Positions 40,701 to 52,700 of a stretch of DNA of 64,000 nucleotides are shown here, piece after piece. The notes beneath the pieces were generated by a model. The model was not told the origin of the DNA, did no database searches, and saw only the letters and a list, made by a program, of their open reading frames with translations. How positions within the stretch are numbered: the stretch's first letter is position 1; every line of letters begins with the position of its first letter. Origin of the DNA: Gigantopelta aegis (taxonomy: Eukaryota > Mollusca > Gastropoda > Neomphalida > Peltospiridae). The position numbers were made by a program, and so were the translations under genes. The stretch is taken from assembly GCF_016097555.1 (NCBI RefSeq), contig NC_054711.1:36081550-36145549 (forward strand), read 5' to 3'.

Positions 40701-43700
40701 ACAGGTACTTTACAAACTCCTACAACAATACACACAGGTACAGTACAAACTCCTACAACAATACACACAGGTACTTTACAAACTCCTACAACAATACACA
40801 CAGGTACTCTACAACAATACACACAGGCACTTTACAAACTCCTACAACAATACACACAGGTACTCTACAACAATACACACAGGTACTGTACAAACTCCTA
40901 CAACAATACACACAGGTACTCTACAACAATACACACAGGCACTTTACAAACTCCTACAACAATACACACAGGTACTCTACAACAATACACACAGGCACTT
41001 TACAAACTCCTACAACAATACACACAGGTACTCTACAACAATACACACAGGCACTTTACAAACTCCTACAACAATACACACAGGTACTCTACAACAATAC
41101 ACACAGGCACTTTACAAACTCCTACAACAATACACACAGGTACTCTACAACAATACACACAGGTACTGTACAAACTCCTACAACAATACACACAGGTACT
41201 CTACAACAATACACACAGGTACAGTACAAACTCCTACAACAATACACACAGACACACAGGTACAGTACAAACTCCTACAACAATACACACAGGTACAGTA
41301 CAAACTCCTACAACAATACACACAGGTACAGTACAAACTCCTACAACAATACACACAGGTACAGTACAAACTCCTACAATACACAGGTACTGTACAAACT
41401 CCTACAACAATACACACAGGTACTGTACAAACTCCTACAACAATACACACAGGTACAGTACAAACTACAATACACACAGGTACAGTACAAACTCCTACAA
41501 TACACAGGTACTGTACAAACTCCTACAACAATACACACAGGTACTGTACAAACTCCTACAACAATACACACAGGTACTCTACAACAATACACACAGGTAC
41601 AGTACAAACTCCTACAACAATACACACAGACACACAGGTACAGTACAAACTCCTACAACAATACACACAGGTACAGTACAAACTCCTACAACAATACACA
41701 CAGGTACAGTACAAACTCCTACAACAATACACACAGGTACAGTACAAACTCCTACAATACACAGGTACTGTACAAACTCCTACAACAATACACACAGGTA
41801 CTGTACAAACTCCTACAACAATACACACAGGTACAGTACAAACTACAATACACACAGGTACAGTACAAACTCCTACAATACACAGGTACTGTACAAACTC
41901 CTACAACAATACACACAGGTACTGTACAAACTCCTACAACAATACACACAGGTACTCTACAACAATACACACAGGTACTCTACAACAATACACACAGGTA
42001 CTGTACAAACTCCTACAACAATACACACAGGTACTCTACAACAATACACACAGGTACTCTACAACAATACACACAGGTACAGTACAAACTCCTACAACAA
42101 TACACACAGGTACTCTACAACAATACACACAGGTACTCTACAACAATACACACAGGTACAGTACAAACTCCTACAACAATACACACAGGTACTCTACAAC
42201 AATACACACAGGTACTCTACAACAATACACACAGGTACAGTACAAACTCCTACAACAATACACACAGGTACTCTACAACAATACACACAGGTACTCTACA
42301 ACAATACACACAGGTACTGTACAAACTCCTACAACAATACACACAGGTACTCTACAACAATACACACAGGTACTCTACAACAATACACACAGGTACAGTA
42401 CAAACTCCTACAACAATACACACAGGTACTGTACAAACTCCTACAACAATACACACAGGTACTGTACAAACTCCTACAACAATACACACAGGTACTGTAC
42501 AACAATACACACAGGTACTGTACAAACTCCTACAACAATACACACAGGTACTGTACAAACTCCTACAACAATACACACAGGTACTGTACAACAATACACA
42601 CAGGTACTGTACAAACTCCTACAACAATACACACAGGTACTGTACAAACTCCTACAACAATACACACAGGTACTCTACAACAATACACACAGGTACTCTA
42701 CAACAATACACACAGGTACTCTACAACAATACACACAGGTACTCTACAACAATACACACAGGTACTCTACAACAATACACACAGGTACTCTACAAACTCC
42801 TACAACAATACACACAGGTACTGTACAAACTCCTACAACAATACACACAGGTACTGTACAAACTCCTACAACAATACACACAGGTACTGTACAAACTCCT
42901 ACAACAATACACACAGGTACTCTACAACAATACACACAGGTACTCTACAACAATACACACAGGTACTCTACAACAATACACACAGGTACTCTACAACAAT
43001 ACACACAGGTACTCTACAACAATACACACAGGTACTCTACAACAATACACACAGGTACAGTACCAGGGCTTCTAGAATGTTTATAAAATCCACTAGCCTT
43101 GGGATCAGTGATTTTAAAAATGTACTAGCCACGATTAAATATTCACTAGCCCTACTTTAAATAAATGCAATTTTACTAATAGTAATAATCAGATATGTCA
43201 CATAAATAGGAAGATTGACCTTAAAAATCTTTAGATTGGGGTGGGAATAGGGGGCAGGATATTCATATTTTAAAAAAAATATGTAAATGCAGCATTTGAC
43301 AAGGGGTTTTCCACTAGCCGTCGGGCTAGTTATAGTAATTATTTACTAGCCCAACACTGAATATCACTAGCCATGGGAGTGGGGCTACCATAATCTAGAA
43401 GCCCTGAGTACAAACTCCTACAACAATGCACAAAAATATAGAACAAACTCCTACAATACATACAGATATAGTACAAACTTTCAACACGGCTCAAAATAGC
43501 GACCTGTAAAAAGCTGTCTACTTTTTAGATCTAGAAGGAGAAATAGAAATTCACCTGCTAAAACCACCACAAAAATTGCAGGTAATTTTTTTTAGAGATA
43601 TGGTTGTTAGATTATCTCATCTGCTATTTAGCTCGTAATTGTTATATTTTAATTCCATAATGCTCTAAAATCCATCGAAGAGGTCATAATTCCCCCCCCA

Positions 43701-46700
43701 ACCACCAAATGATCAGCTCACCCTATCCTATCTTTTTTCCAGCAGGTTCTCTCTTTTTTTTTCTTTTTACATAAACAGTAGGACATCTCTCTTTTGACCT
43801 GCTATTTTAAAGAAAATAACAGCAGCCCATATTTTGCTTCCTATTTGAAGCCTTGTAACAATATGTAAATACAGTACGAACTCCTACATCACTATATACA
43901 ATGAATCTGACCTACTTCCACCAAACTGAGAAACCTAGTTTAAGCCTAAAAATACGTATGTATTTCAGGTTTCAGTCTTGGGAAACAAAATAGGGTAAGT
44001 AGGTAGGAACCTTTTTTCTTCTTCCTTTTAAAAAAAAAGTATATATATATATATATACAGTCATCTCCACTTATTTGCACATCGGTTTATAGCATAATTC
44101 GGTTAATCGACTATTTTCACCCAACACGGAACCATTTGCCCTTATAACACTACAAAACATCTGGTTAATTGCACAGACTACAGGCTATATATCGGTTATT
44201 TGCACATATAAATAACGATTTTTTTTTTTTTTTGTGCTAAATTAATGTCACAAATGACTGAGAATGTCTATCAAACTTTGGCAAAAAAACCTCAAATAAA
44301 TCACGATTAATCTGTTTTGTTTGAGCTCACTGTGTGGTAAGCCGACTGTAATCACTGTTTAGTCTACGTGTGACATGCAAATGAGATGGTGTGCACGTTA
44401 CTACTGGTGAATCACAATACCCGACTACAAGATTTAAGAATGACATAATTAAGTTGAATAAACCTAAGACATAATGTTTTGTTTGCAATATATTGCTGTT
44501 AATCAGAGGCAATCTCAATAACTGGTAACTCTCCGACTATTATTTTTAGAAGTACCGCCTGTGCGCTTGTACGCATGCGCACTCAACTATTGAGGCCCTA
44601 TTCGATTGACGTGTTCAGGGCAATCATTGTTCTGTATCAATTATTACGTTATGTTGAGAAGCCTTGTTAATAATTAAAAGATTACAGATCAATCGTCCTA
44701 GGCGGTTATGTTTTTAATAAATGTGATCGAGAAAGGGTTGTTGTTCACTTATTCATTAGATGCAGTGTACGCTATATCTGTTAAACGCAAAAGAAACGAT
44801 TTATCACTTGCTTCCCGGAAAATGTAGCGGGAAAAAAAAAGACTGGTGGGGGAGGTCGTCAAAAAAAAAAAACATAACAAAGACCGTTATTTATGGATCG
44901 TCCCTAAGTTTCTGCTATATTGTTAGACACCAATCAGTCGGACCGCACCATGAAGGTCAGTTAGACCGGTCATGCATGCAATGCAGACTGCTGGAACTGA
45001 TAACGACTCACTAGCCGAGCTTAACTTTAATTGCTTAACAATAGCAAAGTCATTATTTGGGGATCACAAATAATACCAAAGCTTGCCATATCTTTTGGGA
45101 TGGAAAGAACACCATACCAGCAAATGCATAGAAGTTCACGTAATTCTCTTCGGTCAATCAACAGCCCGGTAATTCCGGAAACTGACGTCATTTTGTAAAC
45201 ACGTGCACCGATGAAACGTGAACTTTTTGATGGTTCTGTTGTTTCAAGTTTATCTCATTAACTACATGGCTAATACACTTTGTTTACACTAGTGGATGAT
45301 CAGTGTTTTTTTTTTTTTAATGCACAAAGTTTGTGTTTTTAGAAAACGACGCCCAGTGACGGCCGTTGTTGGTTTTTTAAAAAATGATTTCTGGTCTGGA
45401 AGATTAAAACAAAAACGTCATGCTAATTATATATATATATATCGATAGATATATTTTTTTACATTTATATATATCCAACTGCATGTGACATGTGTTAACT
45501 GTAATAGTTCCGGTATGAAGTACCGCATTATGCTAGACTGTCTCCCATGCCACTTTGTAGTTGGATGGCTGTTACAAAGTGAAAGTCGGTACTCTATCGG
45601 TTAATCGACTAACCCGGTTAATTGCACAAAATCGAGCAGCACCGAGGGTATGCAAATAAGCGGGTTTGACTGTATATATATATATATATAATCAAACCGA
45701 GAAACAGTAATCGGCCAGTGTTCTAAATCTAGTTTGCTAATTGCAAAACATCAGGGATCATGATGGATTTTGTTTTTGTTTTTGTTCGTCGGGAAACTGG
45801 AAACACACATTGTTTTAGAACTTATGTGTACCAAGGGTACATATGGAGTATCAGTGTTAGTCTTTGCCAGGAAAGTGGTTTTTTGGCAAGAGGTATCACT
45901 TGACAACAAGTGTGGACCTTTTGAGGATGTCACAGCTAATTTTGATAGTTTTACTATCAGTGAACATAACTTTGAAATAGAAATTTTAGTTTTGTTTCCA
46001 AAATGCTTTGTGATCGGCAAAACAGTGAAAAAAGTCCCCAAAACTATATGTGGGACAAACGGGCGGATAGAGACAGACAGAAACAAAACCTACAGTCCCC
46101 TCCGGTTGGACCAGTAGGGGACTAAAAATACCGGCTAGTTTTAGCCCCATGATAATTCACTTCAATGTAAAACTATATTGTACCTTCTTGGCATGTTTTA
46201 CGATCTTCCTGAAGTCGTATTTCGGGTTGATGCCCTGGACAGTGGTCAACATTTTGCGACCATTCCGTTGCTGAATACGGATATGGACGGGATCTTGAAT
46301 ACTGGATCCACTCGTAACATCGCTGTCCTCAGAATCAGCAAATGGGTCGGTAACTTGATTTCGAGCAGCTGCCAAAATAACACAAACACAATGTTATGAA
46401 CTTTACAAGAAAAACCAGTGTTTCTGCCAGAAAGACATTTTTGGGTATGGCACTATGGAATTGAATGTAACCAGTCAGTAGGGGATATGGGTGGCCTCCT
46501 CCAGAAAGAAAATGGGTCAAGTTTAGGATTAGGGTTAAGAAAATCATATGTACAGCAATGATAAGAGTAATTAATTTTGACAATTTGTTTTACTTAAAAA
46601 CAAAATTTGGCCAAAATATTTGGGTATGGTGCCATACCCATTTTACCCTCTGGCAGACACACTGATAACTGTTTTAACCCAACCATCTATTGTCTGTTGG

Positions 46701-49700
46701 CTGATCCCTAAACCACTTATTTTTACGGTAGAGGGCATTATTTTCTGTTGCCCATTTAGGCAAATTGATAGTGTTGGTTGGGACATTGACATTCACGTGG
46801 CATTTTTAATTCAACCAGTCTCCCTCCCTCAACATTTTGTAACACGTCATTTGACCTACCACTACAAGTTATGAACGGCTGACAGCGTTACGTCATTGAT
46901 CTAGAACGGCCCCAATGTTGATAAAAAATATATACAAACTCTGACAAAATCTGTCATTACAAAGGATTTTATTCAAAACATGGGATGCCATAATAAAGAT
47001 AATAATAAACCCCATAATTTTAGACACCATCATCAATGCGTAGTAAGTTGTCAAGTAGACCAGCGTGTGCGTGCAGAATTCCAAGAGTAAAAATTATCCG
47101 ACCCCAATAGCTCTGATTAGTCAATATGCCATAAAGTACTGCGCATCAAATCATGTTCCAGTCACATGGACTGTGACTTTCTAACAAACGAAACAAAAAT
47201 TAAATAGACAACACTGATTATTTTGATTACTCAGGGCCTCTAGATTATGGTAGCCCCACTCCCATGGCTAGTAATATTCAGTGTTGGGCTAGTAAATAAT
47301 TATTATAACTAGCCCGACGGCTAATGGAAACAAAACCTTGTCAAATGTTGCATTTACATATTTCGTAAATGTGAATATCCTGACCCCTCTTTCCACCCCT
47401 AATCTAAGAATTTGTAAGCTCAATCTCCCTCTTTAGGTGACATATCTGATTATTACTATTAGTAAAATTGGATTTATTTAAAGTAGGGCTAGTGAATTTT
47501 TAATCATGGCTAGTACGTTTAATCACTGATCCCATGGCTAGTGAATTTTTTTTAAATTCTAGAAGCCCTGGATTACTGTTACTATAGTATGTACATATAT
47601 AAATAACATATGCACATTCATTAACCTCTGGCTGAAATACAAATATTTAAATGAAGTTTTATTTGATATTTTTTTAAAGATAAAAAAGAAAAATAATAGA
47701 CATAAAAAACCATACCTAGGCTTATTCAGGGGTTAATCCATGTCAAATCAACAAATATTTGAGGTCGCCCACGCACTTCGGTCTCAGATTCACTTGAAAT
47801 TTGTACCAAACATGCCTCAGTTATCCACATGAAAATTTGTGAGGTTTCTAAACAATTTTTTTGTACTCGTGGTCATACTATACAAGCAACAGTAAAAATA
47901 TTTCAACGATTCCAATTCCAAGGGGTTAAATGAGCTTATGTTTTTAGTGTTACTGAAGAAAATATTTCATCCTGTAAACAATTACTAATCTTAAATCTAT
48001 ATAAGTAGCAAAATAACTGAAATGTGGGTGTTTTATAATGAGAAAATACATTAACCATGTAACTGTTTATATCCTCCGAAATGCTTTGCATATATGCTGA
48101 AGTCATGCATAATTGAAAGATAAATTTCCCAAGCAGGGCTTCTATATGGATAATGAAATTTGGCACACACAAACTACATCACACTAGCTATAAAATGAGC
48201 TCAGTTTCAGGATTTTTGAAGTTAACCCACATTGGTTTTTTTGTCATTGAAAATGTTCCCAATCTGACATTTTTCTTATTTCAGAAGGGCGTTATTCCAT
48301 AACTAAACAGCACATAGATGTAAAACTTTACAATTATGTAGTGACTGGGGTGGACTTCATAGACAAAAAAGATTATGTGTGTGCAGTGAATGTAAGACAT
48401 TGTTTTAGAGTCTGGAAAATGGGTGCTCGTGAAATAAACTTGCATTTTCGACATTTTTATTTGTATCCAGTCATTTAATATGACGACTGAAAAGCACCAG
48501 TCTGCTATAAATCAGTCCTTTATTACCTCCTTAGTGCCCATGCAAAATTTCAGGCTCTTAAGTCCATTATGTCCTAAGATAATAGGTCTTGAAATATAGC
48601 AGGAAAATTATGGCAGCCATTTTTCAGCTAAATTTAACTCTTACCGTAGTTAGGAAAATGTCCATTACTTCAAAACTATTTGAAATACAGAGCTCAAACT
48701 TGAGATTTGTTCATGTGGATAACTGAGGCATGTTTGGTACAAATTTCAATCTGAATCTGAGACCGAAATGCATGGGCCATTTGTTGATTTGACATGGAAT
48801 GACCCTCAGTCTAAATTCCATTTTTTTTAAATAAAGTATAAAATTACATGATTGCCATTTTTGGGACCTCGTGTTAATCTTTGTAGGCTAACAGTTATGA
48901 ACTAAGTTTACTGACTTCGCTCATTTCTGTAACAAGTTCATTTGTGTAGGCTACAGAATCCAGTATTTAATTCAATCCCTTTTCTCTGTCATAACTATAT
49001 GAACAGTATAAATGAGTTATCCTTATCAGACATTGTGATCTATTACCTTATAAAAGTGGACCGTTTCTAATTAATAATAAAGAACTTTTGATTGGATTGG
49101 TACGTCTTCAAAGATGTCTATTAAACATGTGTTTTCCAATTTGTATAGCAAAGATAAGTACCAGTCATATATGAAAATCTTGCGTGGATGCTACCATTCT
49201 CATGTTTATTTTCTGGTATTAAACGGATCTTTCTATCAGCTACATAAGGTAAATAGTGGCAATCAATATGCACAATTATTTTATGTGCGTCGTTTGTTAA
49301 TAGGGACTGTGGACACTTTTTAAATATGACAAGAATGATATTGATTGTTTGTTATACTGAAGAAATACCTTCAAAAGAATAATAAAAAAAGAAAAATAAA
49401 GAAAAATCAATTGGCCCTGACCCCAAAATAAACATTTTGTAATCGGGGTAGGTAACTTAGAGGCACTGATTTTCCATTTTAGATTTTTCACTTTTCCCGT
49501 TTCATAATATTACAAATTCCGTTTTTTTCCGTTTCAGTATTAAACAAATTCTGTTTTTGTTTCACTCACACACACACACACACCACAATTAATTGCTGGT
49601 ATAAAATAAATAAATATGCAATAAGGCAAAACATGTCAGTAGTTTGTATTTATTTTTGGCTTAAATTTAACCACGAATACGCCACGAGACAGACATTTTC

Positions 49701-52700
49701 GGTTTTCTTTACGATATGATCGGGAAAATGCCCTTGTATAATTTATTTTGAACAAAGCCTGGCATACAATATGCAATTACTGCATTCCTTTGTGAGATCG
49801 TAATATGGCAATGCCGCAAATGTTAAAAATTAATAAGCAAACATAACATAATATATCTTTCACTTGAGTAAATATCGGACAATTTTAGCTCACGTTCGTT
49901 TTTTCCCGTTAAATCGCCGGGAATAAGCGAAGAAAACACAACTGGTAAAATGTCTAGATACTCTACATTAAACATTTGGCGTAACATACAAAGGTACTAG
50001 TGTCGTAGCGTAGCACAGGCAGATGTCAGTGTCCATAGTTTTTAGTTCGAAAAATAAATTTTAATTAATCAAATGCGCTAAAATTAAATGTTTTGGAAAA
50101 AAAATCGGGAATTCCGTTTCAGATAGGTATTTCCGCGATTCCGCGTTCGCGAAAAATCAGTGCCTCTAGTAGTAACTCTTGTTTTGCAAAAAATAAAACC
50201 CCCAAAAGTTTGGCACACTCAAAATTTTAGGAATATATTCATTATTTTAAAATAAAATACCTTCAATACCAGGGCACAATATTTCATGCGAACCGCCGTT
50301 CTGTTCGCATGTCGGTTACGCAAAATTAAATTTACGCGAACCACAAATCAGTTACGTCATGACCTGTAGACGTTCAGAAATTAAAACTTGCAGACTTCAC
50401 GATTACAGTAAGTTTATTCATGCAGACATACTACTAGTATTCCGACAAATGTTTTAGACTGATTTTTAGATACTTGATGTGCAGCAAACCAGTAGCCAAC
50501 GGTATATTGCAACGGTTGTAACTTGTGACCGAAGACTCAGTATAGAGTCGAGCCAAAAGTTGTAAAGAAATGTGCACGGATCGCTAAGGCGCCTAAATTA
50601 TCTGCTGTTATTCTATCTCTAAAGGAATATATGTAGACATAATATTGGATTGCCTATAATTTTAGAAAGGTTGAAAACGGTTTTAACGTAAACAAAAATG
50701 CAAAAATGTCACAAAAGCTGAAAAATACTAACATCGCATAATGAGCTTTAAATAACAAACATTTGGAACATCACTGTAGTATAGAAGTACCAGCGATAAA
50801 GTGAAAGTAGCATCACCACCGCAAAATATCGGTGTCAAATTGTGGTCTTTCTTTTTATGTTATTATAAGATTTATGTTTATTAATCTAATCATGCACCAT
50901 CGAGTAGCCTGTTTTATAGTTCAGAGGAACTGGACATTTGTTGCTTGGGTTTTTGGAGAGTGTTTTTTTTTTTTTTTCAGTCTCCTGTATACTAAATTTT
51001 ACATATCAGTGACAAATGGTAGCCTTTATTTGTTATTTATAAAAGAAAATTATTAGTCTAATCATACACCAGGGAATGGGCATTTTTCCTCCAAATGTAT
51101 CTATTTTGTTTCAGTACTGGGCTGATATTTAGTCATTTTACAATAGCGTTAACTTCCGCAAGCTGCACAGAGATTATAGAATACGGTGGCCCGATGTCCG
51201 AGGACAGTGGTTTTTAGATTCGGGCAACTAAAAATTACTTTTTGCGATCCCGATGGCAAATGGTGAAGAATAATAATAAAAGTAAATCTACAACGCTACG
51301 ATCGTACGAAAACAAAAGAAACATCTACAAGTCACTTCTTTCGATTTGCAAGCATTAAAGAAACTTCTATAAAAAGTTTTCTTTTGTATTTTGTTTTAAC
51401 TTTGTTTGAGCTAAAAATTATGTATTTGAATATAATTTCAACGTAACTTTGAGGTAACCAATCAGGTAATCCACAGGTTACGCAAATATAATTCACGTAA
51501 CCGAACAATTGGTTACCTAGGTAAAAACCACGTGAACCGACTTACGGTTACCTCAGATTTAGAAATATTGTCCCCTGAATACCATAATATAATCAGTATA
51601 ATTGATTAATTGGTCATAATACCCATCCACCCCTAAAAAGGGTTCAACATAAGAAAATGGCCATTTTTGTCGCATAAGCATATATCATACAACATGTGGA
51701 ATGTAGTAAAACTCATTTGTGCATTATGGTCATGTGCTACATGTAGTAATCAGCCAACTCCTCAATCGTTACCCACATTATCACAGCATGCTCAATTATA
51801 CAGAGTAAAGAGCATCAGTCGGCCATGGAAAGTGATATACAGGTCAATGGTCAATATGTAAGAGGACAAAATGTGTACCATTAATGTTGTATCTGTCAAA
51901 ATGTCAACTTGTGTTGTGTGTGTGTGTGTGTGTGTTTTATGAGATAAGAGAGAAGTGAGACGGTGGGGGGGGGGGGGGGGGGGGGGGGGAAAGAAGGACA
52001 GAGCAGGAGAGATAACAGATGTATTTGTTAGGTTTTGGGAAATTGAGTTTCTTCATAATTACAAAATTTGGAATAATTAGAGAATGCTTCATTGTTGGTT
52101 GTATGGCTTATTAGCCTGTCTTTGATTTTTTTTAAATAAGTTAGTGGCATTAAAAAACAAAATTACATCACCCATGCTGTGTTATTGAAACAATTATACA
52201 CACATTTAGTGCTGTCAAAGGTGTGCAAACAGTGGTTTAATTGGTGAAATGAAAAAAGTCGTAGAATAGTTAGGATTTTTTGGAGGTTTTTTTTTTACAC
52301 TTGTATTTATAAGTATAATGTTAAAGTTGACATTTTTACCTGGGTACCACTTTAATAGATTACAGCCAGTGCTCCACAACTGGTGTAACAAAGGCTGTGG
52401 TGTGTACTATCCTGTCTGTAGGATGCCTGGATGGTACATATAAAAGAATCCTTGATCCTAATCAAAAAGAGTAGCACATCTTAAAAGGCAAGGTCTAAAC
52501 GTCCCGAAACGAAGTGTCATGTCGGATTGATAAATTGCTGATCCATTTATCTTTGAAGATAGTTTCCGCTGTTCGAATAATTTGTTTTTGTTCTACAATC
52601 AGTGACCTAAACATTGGAGATGATCCCAGAAAAAACATGCAAACGTCATTTATCGTTGTAACAACACTCGCGGATATAGCCTCCTGACTTCCTGCTTTTA

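Noticed and set aside
40491..42935. Several - strand frames of 60-99 codons with VCTVPVCIVVG / SLYCTCVYCCR repeats
   Set aside because: They are translations of the 33-bp intronic array. Unit length divisible by three keeps frames open. No independent evidence of a protein.
45751..46117. Antiparallel 111- and 115-codon frames
   Set aside because: In eIF1 intron 2, no recognisable motif in either. Kept only as a possible degenerate element.
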